Source of the DNA: Cellulomonas sp.
GTDB taxonomy: Bacteria > Actinomycetota > Actinomycetes > Actinomycetales > Cellulomonadaceae
Length of the DNA stretch: 10,754 nucleotides
Reading direction: 5' to 3'
NCBI GenBank assembly: GCA_027451305.1
Contig: DAIDJQ010000025.1
Coordinates: forward strand, 1-10,754
Positions 1 to 8,291 of the stretch are shown in pieces; within the stretch, counting starts at the first letter, position 1, and every line of letters starts with the position of its first letter. The translations under genes were made by a program, and so were the position numbers. The notes beneath the pieces are model-generated. The model was not told the DNA's origin and made no database searches. It saw only the letters and a program-made list of their open reading frames with translations.

Positions 1-1298
1 GGGAACATGTTGCCCCGCAGCTGGGCGAGGTACAGCCCGAGCAGGTACACCGCGGTGATCTGGGCGAGGAAGGCCTTCGTGGAGGCGACGGCGATCTCGG
101 GACCGGCGTGCGTGTACAGCACCGCATCCGACTCGCGCGGGATCGTCGACCCGTGGGTGTTCACCACCGCCAGGACGCGGGAGCCCTGCTCGCGCGCGTG
201 CCGCACGGCCATCAGCGTGTCCATCGTCTCCCCCGACTGGGAGATCGCGACGACCAGCGTGCGCTCGTCCACCACCGGGTCGCGGTAGCGGAACTCGTGT
301 GCCAGCTCCACCTCGACCGGGATCCGGCACCAGTGCTCGACGGCGTACTTGGCCACGTGCCCCGCGTACGCGGCGGTGCCGCACGCGATGACGACGATCT
401 TGTCCACCTGCCGCAGCACCGACTCGTCGATGTGCATCTCGTCCAGCACCAGCCGGCCGTGCACGTCGGTGCGACCCAGCAGCGTGTCCGCCACAGCGTG
501 CGGCTGGTCGTGGATCTCCTTGTCCATGAAGGAGCGGAAGCCGCCCTTCTCGGCCGCGGCGGCGTCCCAGTCGACGACGAAGCGGCGGCCCTGCGCCGGC
601 GCGCCGGCGAAGTCGCTCACCTCGACGCTCTCGGGCGTGATGGTGACCACCTGGTCCTGACCGAGCTCCAGCGCGTCACGGGTGTGCGCGATGAACGCCG
701 CGACGTCGGACCCGAGGAAGTTCTCCCCCTCGCCGAGCCCCACCACGAGAGGAGAGTCGTGCCGAGCCCCGACGACGAGGTCGGGCCGGTCGGCGTGCAC
801 CGCCAGCAGCGTGAACGTCCCCTCGAGCCGCAGCGCCACCGACTGCATCGCGGTGGTCAGGTCGCCCGTCCGGTCGAACGCGCCCGCGAGCAGGTGGGCC
901 ACCACCTCGGTGTCGGTCTGGGACGCGAACTCCACGCCCTGCTCCACGAGCTCGGCCTTCAGGGTGGCGAAGTTCTCCACGATCCCGTTGTGGATCACCG
1001 CGAGCCGGCCCGAGACGTGCGGGTGGGCGTTCACGTCCGTCGGGCCGCCGTGCGTCGCCCAGCGCGTGTGACCGATGGCCGCGGTCGCGGCGGGAAGCGG
1101 GTTCTCGTCGAGCTCCTCGACGAGGTTGGCCAGCTTCCCGGCCTTCTTCCGCGTGTCCAGGTTCCCGTCGCCGCTCACCACGGCCACCCCGGCCGAGTCG
1201 TAGCCGCGGTACTCCAGACGCCGCAGGCCTTCGATCACCACCTCGAGGGGAAGCCCGCTGGGAGTCCGGCTGCCGACGTAACCGACGATTCCACACAC
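1..1298 (-). CDS. glmS: Glutamine--fructose-6-phosphate aminotransferase (isomerizing), partial
   Basis: GlmS converts fructose-6-phosphate and glutamine to glucosamine-6-phosphate plus glutamate, the first committed step toward UDP-GlcNAc, in the cytosol. The protein begins MCGIVGYVG, with Cys2 as the expected N-terminal nucleophile of the class II glutaminase domain. Further glutaminase motifs are [20 protein letters not shown] and HNGIVENF. The first sugar-isomerase (SIS) domain follows, with [10 protein letters not shown] and the phosphate-binding [11 protein letters not shown], then [10 protein letters not shown]. About 432 of the usual roughly 610-625 residues are present; the second SIS domain lies beyond the left edge. 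The start is a GTG, fixed because the nucleophile Cys must be residue 2. No Shine-Dalgarno is visible; a TACCAT hexamer ends 7 nt before the GTG, suggesting a leaderless mRNA. The gene is divergent from coaA. The call is very secure. Confidence 0.97.
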   Translation of the reverse strand, partial: MCGIVGYVGSRTPSGLPLEVVIEGLRRLEYRGYDSAGVAVVSGDGNLDTRKKAGKLANLVEELDENPLPAATAAIGHTRWATHGGPTDVNAHPHVSGRLAVIHNGIVENFATLKAELVEQGVEFASQTDTEVVAHLLAGAFDRTGDLTTAMQSVALRLEGTFTLLAVHADRPDLVVGARHDSPLVVGLGEGENFLGSDVAAFIAHTRDALELGQDQVVTITPESVEVSDFAGAPAQGRRFVVDWDAAAAEKGGFRSFMDKEIHDQPHAVADTLLGRTDVHGRLVLDEMHIDESVLRQVDKIVVIACGTAAYAGHVAKYAVEHWCRIPVEVELAHEFRYRDPVVDERTLVVAISQSGETMDTLMAVRHAREQGSRVLAVVNTHGSTIPRESDAVLYTHAGPEIAVASTKAFLAQITAVYLLGLYLAQLRGNMF

Positions 1299-1305
1299 GA
1301 CGTCG

Positions 1306-1311
1306 ATGGTA
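1306..1311 (-). promoter_or_regulatory. Candidate -10 element of glmS (leaderless start)
   Basis: On the minus strand this reads TACCAT, fitting the actinobacterial TANNNT -10 consensus. Seven bases separate it from the GTG of glmS, so transcription would begin at or next to the start codon. No clear -35 hexamer is seen at 16-18 nt. The whole glmS-coaA divergent gap is only 72 bp (1299-1370) and must hold both promoters. Confidence 0.45.
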
Positions 1312-1370
1312 ACGGTCGGGCCTCGACGAGCCGCCGCCCCGGATCCCGGCACCGTGCGAGGATCGGGGCC

Positions 1371-2321
1371 GTGCCGACCACCGCCACGTCGTCCACCCCC
1401 TACGTCGACCTGGACCGGTCGGCATGGGTGCGGCTCTCGGCATCCACCCCGCTGCCCCTCACCGGTGCGGACGTGCAGCGACTGCGCGGGCTCGGCGACC
1501 CCATCGACCTGGCCGAGGTCGACGCCATCTACCGGCCGATCTCGCGACTGCTGGACCTGCACATCGAGGCGACCCGGCACCTGCACCGGGCCACGAGCAC
1601 GTTCCTGCACGAGGACGCCGGGCTGACACCGTTCGTCATCGGCGTGGCGGGCTCCGTGGCGGTCGGCAAGTCCACCACCGCCCGGCTGCTGCGCGAGCTG
1701 ATGGCCCGCTGGCCGGCCACGCCGAGGGTCGAGCTGATCACCACCGACGGCTTCCTGTACCCGAACGCCGAGCTCGAGCGCCGGCGGCTGCTGGACCGCA
1801 AGGGCTTCCCGGAGTCCTACGACCGGCGGGCGCTGCTGCGGTTCGTCGCCGCGGTCAAGGCGGGCAGGCCCGAGGTCAGCGCGCCTGTGTACGACCACCT
1901 GACCTACGACATCGTCCCCGGCGCTCGCACGGTCGTGCGGCGGCCCGACGTCCTCATCGTCGAAGGCCTGAACGTGCTGCAACCCGCCCGTTCGCCGCTC
2001 GGCGGCCGGTCGAACCTGGCGGTGAGCGACTTCTTCGACTTCTCGATCTACGTGGACGCGCGCACCACCGACGTGCGCAAGTGGTACATCGACCGCTTCC
2101 TGCGGCTGCGCGAGACCTCCTTCACGCAGCCGATGTCGTACTTCCACCGTTTCGCCGCCCTGTCCGACGACGAGGCGACCGAGATGGCCCAGGGCATCTG
2201 GGACGCGATCAACGCCCCCAACCTGGAGGAGAACATCCTGCCGACCCGCAGCCGCGCCACGCTCGTGCTGACCAAGGGTTCCGACCACAGCGTGCAGCGG
2301 GTGCGGCTGCGCAAGCTGTAG
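1371..2321 (+). CDS. coaA: Type I pantothenate kinase
   Basis: CoaA phosphorylates pantothenate with ATP, the first and usually rate-setting step of CoA biosynthesis, in the cytosol. The product is 316 residues, the normal size for the bacterial type I (P-loop) family. The Walker A loop GSVAVGKS lies at residues 94-101. Other family hallmarks are [37 protein letters not shown], the [11 protein letters not shown] strand, [14 protein letters not shown] and the [11 protein letters not shown]-terminal region. I chose the GTG at 1371 because GAGGA lies 8 nt upstream and the resulting N-terminus has the family's usual length. The reading frame stays open far upstream, but that stretch is antisense to glmS and not coding. 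The gene is divergent from glmS, and its stop is only 6 bp from the stop of the converging gene. Identity is secure. Confidence 0.96.
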   Translation: MPTTATSSTPYVDLDRSAWVRLSASTPLPLTGADVQRLRGLGDPIDLAEVDAIYRPISRLLDLHIEATRHLHRATSTFLHEDAGLTPFVIGVAGSVAVGKSTTARLLRELMARWPATPRVELITTDGFLYPNAELERRRLLDRKGFPESYDRRALLRFVAAVKAGRPEVSAPVYDHLTYDIVPGARTVVRRPDVLIVEGLNVLQPARSPLGGRSNLAVSDFFDFSIYVDARTTDVRKWYIDRFLRLRETSFTQPMSYFHRFAALSDDEATEMAQGIWDAINAPNLEENILPTRSRATLVLTKGSDHSVQRVRLRKL

Positions 2322-2327
2322 CCCGGG

Positions 2328-2990
2328 TCAGCCGGCCGCGGCCGTGGGCGTCGTGGTGGCCGGCGTCAGCAGGCTGACCGGGGCGTCCACCTGGTCGGTG
2401 ATCGCCAGTGCCTCCAGTGCGCGCTGCACCTCGACGGTCGGCCGCCCGCAACCGTCCAACGGCATCGACGGACGGACGGCGCGGCCGATCGAGTCGACCA
2501 GCCACAGCTCCATCCGTTCGGCCCCGGCCGTGACGCACGGGGAGGGGCGGACGGTGGCCGTCGCCGGCGCCGGTGCGCCTTCGAGCGCGGCGAGCAGGGT
2601 GGCGATCTGGGGCGCGGTGCCGTCCCGGGTCGTCGCCGTGACCACGGCCCACGTGCCCGAGCCGTCCCGCATCCGCCCGCCGGACTTGCAGACGAGCACA
2701 CCGGCGGGACTGAACGAGCTCGGGACCCGGCCGGCCGCGGGTGCGTCCGCGTGCGCACCGGCGGTGGCCAGCCCCGGGTCCAGGTGCAGACCGAGGGCGT
2801 CCAGCACCTCGGGTGCCAGGCAGTCGGCCGCGGCCGCCACCTCGGCGATCGACGAGGCCCCGGAGCCCTCGTCACCGGCGCGTCGACCCAGGACGAGGAC
2901 CAGGAGGAGGGTGCCGACGGCGAGCACGGCGCCGATGACGGCCACCGGGCGCGCAGCGCCGCGCTGTCCTCGTCTTCGTCCTCGGTCCAC
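2328..2990 (-). CDS. Membrane-anchored extracellular protein of unknown function with four cysteines
   Basis: The product is 220 residues. A short basic N-terminus (RGRRRGQR) is followed by one hydrophobic segment at about residues 16-35, then a region rich in Ala, Gly and Pro. This is the pattern of a type II anchored or uncleaved signal-anchor protein with its body outside the membrane. There is no lipobox Cys next to the hydrophobic segment. The four cysteines (C57, C101, C152, C181) all lie in the predicted exterior part and could form two disulfides. The C-terminal half carries MELWLVDSIGRAVRP and LDGCGRPTVEVQRAL, a pattern I loosely associate with uncharacterised actinobacterial secreted proteins but cannot name as a family. 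The GTG start is supported by GAGGGG followed by 6 nt. It lies downstream of dedA on the same strand, 137 nt away, and converges with coaA. No function is proposed. Confidence 0.8.
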   Translation of the reverse strand: MDRGRRRGQRGAARPVAVIGAVLAVGTLLLVLVLGRRAGDEGSGASSIAEVAAAADCLAPEVLDALGLHLDPGLATAGAHADAPAAGRVPSSFSPAGVLVCKSGGRMRDGSGTWAVVTATTRDGTAPQIATLLAALEGAPAPATATVRPSPCVTAGAERMELWLVDSIGRAVRPSMPLDGCGRPTVEVQRALEALAITDQVDAPVSLLTPATTTPTAAAG

Positions 2991-3068
2991 GTCCTGCCCC
3001 TCGACTGCTCCCGCCGGCCGGCAGAGGCCACCGCGAAGGCCGACGGTGCCGGAGGCCTAGCCGCGGCG

Positions 3069-3089
3069 CCGACCCTGTTCGAGGGTAGG
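3069..3089 (-). other. Weak hairpin between dedA and the four-cysteine gene
   Basis: ACCCT and AGGGT pair around a five-base loop, with two more outer G-C pairs after one mismatch. No T tract follows. On the minus strand the same bases contain TACCCT, which could instead be a -10 element for the downstream gene, about 90 nt before its GTG. I cannot decide between these readings. Confidence 0.25.
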
Positions 3090-3095
3090 GGGGTC

Positions 3096-3125
3096 ATCCG
3101 GTCGAGTGACGCGGTGAGACCGGAT
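3096..3125 (-). terminator. Inverted repeat just after dedA, candidate terminator
   Basis: ATCCGGTC (3096-3103) and GACCGGAT (3118-3125) are perfect 8-bp inverted arms around a 14-nt loop. The structure begins 2 nt after the dedA stop codon. There is no T run, so a classical intrinsic terminator is not shown, but tract-less hairpins are usual at gene ends in GC-rich actinobacteria. It may also protect the 3' end of the mRNA. Confidence 0.45.
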
Positions 3126-3127
3126 CG

Positions 3128-3742
3128 TTAGCCGACGCCGCCTGATCGTGACCTCGACCGGCCTCCCGCCCAGCGGCTGAGCACCCAGTCGACGACCACG
3201 CCGATCACCAGTCCCCCCGCCACGCCCACCAGCAGGCCGATCACGGGGTGGGCCTTCAGGACGGCGCCGGAGACGATGCCGATCGCCGACGAGTAGAGGG
3301 CCCAGGTGATCGCGGCGAGGGCCGTGATGCCGACGAAGCGACGCCGCCGGTAGCGCAGCGCGCCGGCCGTCATGTTGACCGCCACCCGACCCACGGGGAT
3401 GTACCGAGCCGCGATGATGAAGGACGCGCCGCGGGTCGCCAAGGACCGCTCGGCCCAGTCGAGCGCCTGCTGCGCCCTCGGGCGGGCGAAGATCCGCAGG
3501 CTGCGGACCTTGACGCGCGTGCCGATCGCGTACGCGACCTGGTCACCGGTGAAGGCGCCGGCGGCGGCGAGCACGATCACCGGCAGCAGCGGCGGGCTGC
3601 CGCGAGATGCCCACAACGAAGCGAGTGCGATGACGACGGTCTCGCTGGGGATCGGCGGGAAGAACCCGTCCACGACGGCGAACGCGTAGAGGACCGCGAA
3701 CACCCAGGGCGACCCGACCAGCGCCAACGCCCACTGCTGCAC
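3128..3742 (-). CDS. DedA-family (SNARE-associated/VTT domain) membrane protein
   Basis: DedA proteins are polytopic inner-membrane proteins; some members translocate undecaprenyl phosphate or phosphatidylethanolamine, and others support membrane energetics and drug tolerance. The substrate of this one is not shown. With the GTG at 3742 the product is 204 residues, typical for the family. FFPPIPSE at residues 27-34 is the conserved acidic re-entrant motif. GAFTGDQVAYAIG follows at 62-74, and ARYIPVGRVAVNMTAGA at 112-128 holds the conserved Arg residues and the Pro/Gly pattern. Two strongly hydrophobic helices near the C-terminus lead to a basic Arg/Ser tail. I prefer 3742 because GAGGGGG lies 7 nt upstream; a GTG at 3772 would add ten residues (214 aa) but has poor ribosome-site spacing. 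It lies on the same strand as glmM-def, about 127 nt after def, so co-transcription is possible. Confidence 0.9.
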   Translation of the reverse strand: MQQWALALVGSPWVFAVLYAFAVVDGFFPPIPSETVVIALASLWASRGSPPLLPVIVLAAAGAFTGDQVAYAIGTRVKVRSLRIFARPRAQQALDWAERSLATRGASFIIAARYIPVGRVAVNMTAGALRYRRRRFVGITALAAITWALYSSAIGIVSGAVLKAHPVIGLLVGVAGGLVIGVVVDWVLSRWAGGRSRSRSGGVG

Positions 3743-3817
3743 GCCCTGGCCCCCTCGTCGACCGGTCGGCACTCCCGGTGCCGCGGGGCGGACGTGCCGC
3801 CGCGACCACGCTACAGG

Positions 3818-3840
3818 GGCCCCCGCCGGGTCGTGGGGCC
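3818..3840 (-). other. GC-rich hairpin in the def-dedA gap
   Basis: GGCCCC (3818-3823) and GGGGCC (3835-3840) are perfect 6-bp arms with an 11-nt loop, in a stretch of runs of C and G that also contains the palindrome CCGGCGCCGG. It lies about 30 nt after the def stop and before dedA. It could attenuate or end def transcription, but in sequence this GC-rich such stems arise easily by chance. Confidence 0.25.
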
Positions 3841-3869
3841 GGGGCAGAGGCCGGGGCCGGCGCCGGGGC

Positions 3870-4526
3870 TCAGCCGAGCGGGAAGCCGAGGGTCCGGGCG
3901 GCCGTCGTGGGCGTGGGCTCCGCCGCCCACCGCGCCCCGAGCTCGTCCGTCGCCGACAGCGAGCGCATCTCGGCGCGGTCGAGGTAGAGCGTGCCGCCCA
4001 GGTGGTCGGTCTCGTGCTGGACGATGCGAGCCGTCCAGCCGGTGACCAGCTCGTCGAGCGGGGTGCCGTGCTCGTCGAACCCCGTCAGGCGCACGCGGCG
4101 GTGGCGCGGCACGACGGCCTGGAAGCCGACCACGGACAGGCAGCCCTCGTAGAACGCGGCACGCTCGTCGTCGACCGCCGCGTAGCGCGGGTTGACCAGG
4201 ACGCGGGGGGCCAGCGGCGCCCGCTCGCGCACCGCGGCCACGGCCGGGTCCGGCACACCGGGGTCCTCCAGGACCGCCAGCGCCAACGGCAGCCCCACCT
4301 GCGGGGCGGCGAGCCCGACCCCCGGGGCGGCCCGCATCGTGCGCCGCATCAAGGAGAGCAGCGCCGCGAGCTCCGCACCGGACAGCTGCCCGTCGAACGG
4401 CACCGCGACGGCACGGAGGGCCGGATGACCGGCACGGACGATCGGCGCCAAGCCGTCGGGACGGGCGGCTGCCGCCTCGACCAGGCGCAGCGCGTGGTCG
4501 CGCAGGACGACGTCCGAGGAGCTCAC
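3870..4526 (-). CDS. def: Peptide deformylase
   Basis: Def removes the formyl group from the N-terminal methionine of nascent proteins and is a metalloenzyme acting at the ribosome exit. All three signature motifs are intact: [10 protein letters not shown] (Gln76), EGCLSV (metal-ligand Cys129) and QHETDHL (His171 and His175 as metal ligands, catalytic Glu172). The product is 218 residues, longer than the roughly 170 residues of E. coli Def, because of about 25 extra N-terminal residues and a C-terminal tail after the catalytic helix. The GTG start overlaps the TGA of glmM in the sequence GTGA, and no strong separate ribosome site is evident, so translation is probably coupled to glmM. An active enzyme is expected. 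The family is certain; the length differences suggest an actinobacterial subtype. Confidence 0.96.
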   Translation of the reverse strand: MSSSDVVLRDHALRLVEAAAARPDGLAPIVRAGHPALRAVAVPFDGQLSGAELAALLSLMRRTMRAAPGVGLAAPQVGLPLALAVLEDPGVPDPAVAAVRERAPLAPRVLVNPRYAAVDDERAAFYEGCLSVVGFQAVVPRHRRVRLTGFDEHGTPLDELVTGWTARIVQHETDHLGGTLYLDRAEMRSLSATDELGARWAAEPTPTTAARTLGFPLG

Positions 4527-5872
4527 AGCGCGAGCCGCTCCCGGACGACGTCGGCGAGGTCACGGGCGACCCGGTCCGCCTCGTCCTGGCTCGCGGCCTC
4601 GACCATGACCCGCACGAGCGGCTCGGTGCCGGACGGTCGCAGCAGCACGCGTCCGGTGCTCCCGAGCACCGCCTCCGCACGGGCGACGGCGTCGGTCAGC
4701 GGCTCGTCCGCCGTCACCCGCGCGCGGTCGACGCCGGAGACGTTCACCAGCGTCTGCGGCAGGCGGTGCACCACGGCGGCGAGCTCGGCGAGCGACCGTC
4801 CCGTGGCGGCCACCCGGGACGCGAGCTGCAGCGCCGTCAGGATCCCGTCCCCGGTGGTGGCGTGCTCGGCCAGGATGATGTGCCCCGACTGCTCGCCGCC
4901 GAGACTGAAGCCACCGGCCCGCATCGCCTCCAGCACGTACCGGTCGCCGACTGCTGTGTCGACCGTGGTGATGCCGGCCTCGGTCATCGCCAGCCGCAGC
5001 CCCAGGTTGCTCATCACCGTGATGACCAGGGTGTCCTGCGCGAGGGCGCCACGGTCGCGCAGCGCGAGCGCGACCACCGCCATGATCTGGTCGCCGTCGA
5101 CGAGCGTCCCCGTCGCGTCGACCGCGAGGCACCGGTCGGCGTCCCCGTCGAAGGCGACGCCGAGGTCCGCCCCGGAGGCCACGACGAACGCCTGCAGCTG
5201 CTCGGGGTGCGTGGACCCGCACCTGTCGTTGATGTTGAGGCCGTCCGGTGCCGCGTTGATCACCAGCACCTCGGCGCCCGCGGCGCGCAGCGCCGCCGGC
5301 CCGACCTCGCTCGCCGCGCCGTTGGCGCAGTCGACCGCGATCCGCAGGCCGGTCAGCGGTGCGGGGACCGTGCTGACCAGGTGCTCCACGTAGAGCTCAC
5401 CGGCGTGCCCGTTGTCGACCCGGATGCGACCCACCCCGGCTCCGACCGGCCGCTCCCACGGCTCGCCGAGCCGTGTCTCGATGGCAGCCTCGAGCTCGTC
5501 GTCCAGCTTCAGGCCGCCGCGGGCCAGGAACTTGATCCCGTTGTCGGGCATCGGGTTGTGCGAGGCCGAGAGCACGACGCCGAGGTCCACCCCCGTCGCC
5601 GCGGTGAGGAACGCCACGGCAGGCGTGGGCAGCAGGCCGACGTCGTCGACGTCCACCCCGGCCGACGCCAGCCCGGCAGACACGGCCGCCGCGAGGAACT
5701 CCCCCGAGGCCCGCGAGTCGCGGCCCACCACCGCCCGCGGCCGGTGCCCGGCGAACGCCCCCTGCGTGCCCAGCACGTGCGCGGCAGCCACCGAGACGTC
5801 CAGCGCCACCTCGGCGGTCACGTCGCGGTTGGCCAACCCACGCACCCCGTCGGTCCCGAACAGTCGGCCCAT
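4523..5872 (-). CDS. glmM: Phosphoglucosamine mutase
   Basis: GlmM interconverts glucosamine-6-phosphate and glucosamine-1-phosphate, the step after GlmS on the way to UDP-GlcNAc and peptidoglycan. At 449 residues it matches the family (about 445). The N-terminus [11 protein letters not shown] is diagnostic. The phosphorylated catalytic serine is Ser104 in SASHNP. The Mg-binding loop is DGDADR at 242-247, the sugar-binding motif GGEQSGH ends at His331, and the phosphate-binding loop is RPSGTEP at 412-418. The ATG start has GAGGGAG 7 nt upstream. A TACGGT hexamer at 5945-5950 on the minus strand is a possible -10 but lacks a clear -35. It lies downstream of rpsI behind a strong hairpin, a gene order common in actinobacteria, and overlaps def by 4 nt. 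Confidence 0.97.
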   Translation of the reverse strand: MGRLFGTDGVRGLANRDVTAEVALDVSVAAAHVLGTQGAFAGHRPRAVVGRDSRASGEFLAAAVSAGLASAGVDVDDVGLLPTPAVAFLTAATGVDLGVVLSASHNPMPDNGIKFLARGGLKLDDELEAAIETRLGEPWERPVGAGVGRIRVDNGHAGELYVEHLVSTVPAPLTGLRIAVDCANGAASEVGPAALRAAGAEVLVINAAPDGLNINDRCGSTHPEQLQAFVVASGADLGVAFDGDADRCLAVDATGTLVDGDQIMAVVALALRDRGALAQDTLVITVMSNLGLRLAMTEAGITTVDTAVGDRYVLEAMRAGGFSLGGEQSGHIILAEHATTGDGILTALQLASRVAATGRSLAELAAVVHRLPQTLVNVSGVDRARVTADEPLTDAVARAEAVLGSTGRVLLRPSGTEPLVRVMVEAASQDEADRVARDLADVVRERLAL

Positions 5873-6019
5873 CAGCGGACTCCCTCGTCATCTCGCATCG
5901 TGCGCCGGTACCTGACGGCGACCCGGCCGGTTCCTTGCTCCAGGACCGTAGCGGCGACGGATTCGCCGCGCGCCGCCCGGCCTGGGACCGTGCCACGGAC
6001 CGTCACGGCCCCGGCACGC

Positions 6020-6056
6020 CGACGGCCCCGCGCACCGAGGTGCAGCGGGGCCGTCG
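6020..6056 (-). terminator. Strong hairpin terminator after rpsI
   Basis: CGACGGCCCCGC (6020-6031) and GCGGGGCCGTCG (6045-6056) form a perfect 12-bp GC-rich stem. Inside it GCACC and GGTGC can extend the pairing with one bulged base. It begins 15 nt after the rpsI stop codon. No T tract follows on either strand, as is frequent in actinobacteria. It likely ends the rplM-rpsI transcript and partly insulates glmM-def. Confidence 0.75.
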
Positions 6057-6071
6057 TGACGGAGCGCCCGA

Positions 6072-6560
6072 TCAGCGCTTCGAGTACTGCGGTGCCTTGC
6101 GGGCCTTCTTCAGACCAGCCTTCTTCCGCTCCACCACGCGCGCGTCACGGGTGAGGAAGCCGGCCTTCTTGAGCGCCGGACGGTTGTGCTCGGCGTCGAT
6201 CGCGTTCAGCGCGCGAGCGATGCCGAGGCGCAGCGCGCCGGCCTGGCCCGTCACGCCGCCGCCGGTCACGCGGACGATGATGTCGAAGCGACCCTCGACG
6301 TCCACCACCTTGAGCGGCGAGCTGACGAGCTGCTGGTGCAGCTTGTTCGGGAAGTAGTCCTCGAGCGATCGGCCGTTGATCGTCCAGGTGCCGGTGCCGG
6401 GCACCAGGCGGACACGGGCGATCGCCTCCTTGCGTCGGCCGAGCGCCTGAGCCGGTGCCGTCAGCGACTGGCCGCGGCCGGTCGGTGCGGTGGTCTCAGA
6501 GGTGTAGCTGGTGGGCGTGTCTTCGCCCTCGGTGTCGTAGTCGACTGTGGTCTCCGCCAC
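6072..6560 (-). CDS. rpsI: 30S ribosomal protein S9
   Basis: S9 is a small-subunit ribosomal protein whose C-terminal tail reaches the P-site tRNA. The S9 core starts near residue 39 with [18 protein letters not shown], followed by [19 protein letters not shown] at about 100-118 and the canonical basic tail ending [12 protein letters not shown]. The product is 162 residues against 130 in E. coli. The extra about 35 N-terminal residues are acidic and Thr/Ser-rich, probably disordered, and an extension of this kind is common in actinobacterial S9. The GTG start has GAGGA 5 nt upstream. It follows rplM by 37 nt and is presumably co-transcribed with it. Confidence 0.97.
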   Translation of the reverse strand: MAETTVDYDTEGEDTPTSYTSETTAPTGRGQSLTAPAQALGRRKEAIARVRLVPGTGTWTINGRSLEDYFPNKLHQQLVSSPLKVVDVEGRFDIIVRVTGGGVTGQAGALRLGIARALNAIDAEHNRPALKKAGFLTRDARVVERKKAGLKKARKAPQYSKR

Positions 6561-6597
6561 GGGGATCCTCGCGTTCCGTCGTTCGTCGCAGCCGGCC

Positions 6598-7047
6598 TCA
6601 GCCCTGCTGCGCCACCTGGATGAGCTCGAAGGGCTTCGGCTGCTGCGCGGCGTGCGGGTGCTCCGGACCCGTGTACACCTTGAGCTTGCCGAGCTGCTGG
6701 CGGCCGAGCGTGGTCTTGGGCAGCATGCCCCGCACGGCCTTCTCGATCGCGCGCTCCGGGTGCGTGGCCAGGAGCTCGGTGTAACCGGTGGCCGTCAGAC
6801 CGCCCGGGAAACCGGAGTGCCGGTAGGCGACCTTGGTCTCCCGCTTGGTGCCGGTGAGGGCAACCTTCTCGGCGTTGACGATGATGACGAAGTCACCACC
6901 GTCGACATGGGGGGCGAACGTGGGCTTGTGCTTGCCACGCAGCAGCGTGGCCACGTGGGTGGCCAGGCGGCCCAGGACGACATCGGTCGCGTCGATGACG
7001 TACCAGGTCCGCTCGACGTCGCCGGGCTTCGGGGTGTACGTGCGCAC
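6598..7047 (-). CDS. rplM: 50S ribosomal protein L13
   Basis: L13 is an early-assembling large-subunit protein. The product is 149 residues, close to the usual 142-147. Family motifs are [17 protein letters not shown] near the N-terminus, [19 protein letters not shown] at 36-53 and [13 protein letters not shown] after it, then [18 protein letters not shown] and [11 protein letters not shown] near the C-terminus. I chose the GTG at 7047, giving [10 protein letters not shown], because it matches actinobacterial L13 N-termini and has AAGG 9 nt upstream. The frame remains open much further upstream, but that stretch is leader sequence and overlap with lysG. It is the first gene of the rplM-rpsI operon. 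Confidence 0.96.
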   Translation of the reverse strand: MRTYTPKPGDVERTWYVIDATDVVLGRLATHVATLLRGKHKPTFAPHVDGGDFVIIVNAEKVALTGTKRETKVAYRHSGFPGGLTATGYTELLATHPERAIEKAVRGMLPKTTLGRQQLGKLKVYTGPEHPHAAQQPKPFELIQVAQQG

Positions 7048-7224
7048 GGGTGTGAGCCTTCTGGTCAGTGATGCATGTCGAGGCCGCGTGCAGCTCGCGC
7101 ATGACGCGGGCAGCCCGTGGCGGGTACGTCGGGGCATCCCGATCCGGCGAGTGGGATCACCGGGTGCAGCCGTCGGCGCCTGATGGTGAGAAGCCACCGG
7201 CGCACGACAGGGGACGCGCAACGA
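7048..7224 (-). promoter_or_regulatory. Structured 5' leader of rplM-rpsI
   Basis: The predicted start of transcription near 7224 leaves about 175 nt before rplM. One hairpin spans 7176-7203: GCGCC/GGCGC outer arms and GGTG/CACC inner arms separated by an asymmetric 4-nt bulge, with a 6-nt loop. A second spans 7084-7109: perfect CCGCGT/ACGCGG arms, with an alternative inner TGC/GCA pairing. Long leaders bound by the encoded protein are known for ribosomal operons, including L13 in E. coli, but no match to a known leader family is claimed. Confidence 0.4.
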
Positions 7225-7230
7225 CACACC

Positions 7231-7259
7231 AGGGTAACTGCGGACCGGCACCAGGGCAA
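7231..7259 (-). promoter_or_regulatory. Promoter of rplM-rpsI
   Basis: Reading the minus strand, TTGCCC (7254-7259) is a -35-like element, followed by exactly 17 nt and TACCCT (7231-7236) as the -10. This is the best two-part sigma70-type promoter match in the window. The -35 begins only 6 nt after the lysG stop codon and no terminator separates them, so some lysG read-through into rplM is possible. Confidence 0.6.
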
Positions 7260-7265
7260 AACCCG

Positions 7266-8231
7266 TCACCCCGGGAGCCGGCGCGACACCGGCGGAGCCG
7301 GCTGCAGCGCAGCCCGGGCGACGGTCACGACGCGTTCCGTGAGCTCGTCGAGCGGTCTCGTCCGGATGGCCCACCGCTGCCACCACAGGGGCACGTCCAG
7401 CCACCTGCCGGGAGCCAGGTCGACCAGGGCTCCGGTCGGTGCGAGCTGTGCGGCCTCCTGCTCCGACACCATCCCCCACCCCAGGCCGGCCGCGATCACC
7501 GCGACGTACGCCGAGCTCGACGGCACGTGGTGCACCCGGGCCAGCTCGACCGGCGGGCCGCCGAGCATCGCGACGAACCGCCGCTGCAGCGCGTCCTCGG
7601 CTGTGAACGCCACCACGGGAGCCGCGGCGAGTGCGGCGGCCAGCCGCTCCGGGCGCCCCGCCGCCGATCCGTGGCCCGCGTCGGCTCCGGCCGCCGGCAG
7701 GTCGCCGACATGCTGCGCGGCGAACGCCGGAGCCGCCATCGCCCGGTATCGCGCCGCACCCAGCGCGACGGACCGGCAGCCCTGAACAGCGCGGCCGTCT
7801 CCGGTGACGGCCGCCATCACCGTTCCGTCCCGGAGCAGCTGTGCGGTGCGGTCCTGGTCCTCCCGGTGCACGTCGACCGTCACCTCGGCGCTCAGCCCGG
7901 TCAGCACCGCGACGAACCAGGTCGCCAGCGAGTCCGCGTTCACCGCCACCGGCAGACGTCGGGCCGGTCCGTGCCGGCCGCCGACCGCGTCGCGCGCATC
8001 CGCGTCGAGCGCGGCGACCTGCCCCGCCAGCCGTACCAGCACCTCCCCCGCAGGCGTCGGGCGGCAGGGCCGGGTCCGCAGCACCAGCACCTGGCCGGCC
8101 TCCCGCTCGAGCGCGCGGACCCGCTGGCTCACCGCCGACGGAGTGAGCCGGAGCGCCTGCGCCGCGGCGTCGAACGTGCCGCCCGCCACGACCGCCGCGA
8201 GCGTGGCGAGCTGGTCCGGGTCGAACGCCAT
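7266..8231 (-). CDS. lysG: LysR-family regulator of the ArgP/LysG type
   Basis: This is a DNA-binding regulator that senses basic amino acids and typically activates a divergent lysE or argO exporter gene. The product is 321 residues. The winged helix-turn-helix is at about residues 5-65, with [20 protein letters not shown] as the recognition core. NADSLATWF at 98-106 is the hallmark of the ArgP/IciA/LysG subfamily and starts the effector domain. The rest is a periplasmic-binding-like fold rich in Ala. It is divergent from the exporter gene, as in Corynebacterium glutamicum lysG-lysE. The ATG at 8231 has no Shine-Dalgarno; a TAGCAT hexamer ends 8 nt upstream, suggesting a leaderless or near-leaderless mRNA. 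The subfamily is well supported; which amino acid it senses is not shown. Confidence 0.92.
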   Translation of the reverse strand: MAFDPDQLATLAAVVAGGTFDAAAQALRLTPSAVSQRVRALEREAGQVLVLRTRPCRPTPAGEVLVRLAGQVAALDADARDAVGGRHGPARRLPVAVNADSLATWFVAVLTGLSAEVTVDVHREDQDRTAQLLRDGTVMAAVTGDGRAVQGCRSVALGAARYRAMAAPAFAAQHVGDLPAAGADAGHGSAAGRPERLAAALAAAPVVAFTAEDALQRRFVAMLGGPPVELARVHHVPSSSAYVAVIAAGLGWGMVSEQEAAQLAPTGALVDLAPGRWLDVPLWWQRWAIRTRPLDELTERVVTVARAALQPAPPVSRRLPG

Positions 8232-8239
8232 GTGAAGCG

Positions 8240-8245
8240 ATGCTA
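8240..8245 (-). promoter_or_regulatory. Candidate -10 element of lysG
   Basis: The minus strand reads TAGCAT here, 8 nt before the ATG of lysG. No good -35 is found at 16-18 nt. The dyad at 8253-8265 lies just upstream, where a bound regulator could block its own promoter. Confidence 0.4.
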
Positions 8246-8252
8246 CAGATAC

Positions 8253-8265
8253 TCAGCTTTCCTGA
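8253..8265. promoter_or_regulatory. Candidate LysG operator (T-N11-A dyad)
   Basis: TCAG-N5-CTGA is an interrupted palindrome that fits the T-N11-A box of LysR-type regulators. It lies in the lysG-lysE divergent gap. Its centre is about 45 nt upstream of the predicted lysE transcription start and about 28 nt upstream of the lysG start. That placement fits activation of lysE with repression of lysG. The arms are only 4 bp, so chance is not excluded. Confidence 0.45.
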
Positions 8266-8291
8266 ACTGGTGCTGCCGCACCGCGGCGCCC

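Noticed and set aside
108..1370. Long upstream extension of the coaA reading frame on the plus strand
   Set aside because: It is antisense to glmS, whose motifs are unmistakable, and its composition is the Arg/His/Val-rich pattern of a shadow frame in GC-rich DNA. The GTG at 1371 with GAGGA upstream is the natural start.
4002..6154. Two long plus-strand open frames opposite def and glmM
   Set aside because: Both are antisense to genes with complete catalytic motifs, and neither shows any protein-family signal.
7048..7479. N-terminal extension of rplM to 293 residues
   Set aside because: It runs through the leader and overlaps the 3' end of lysG, and L13 proteins have about 145 residues. The GTG at 7047 gives the family N-terminus.
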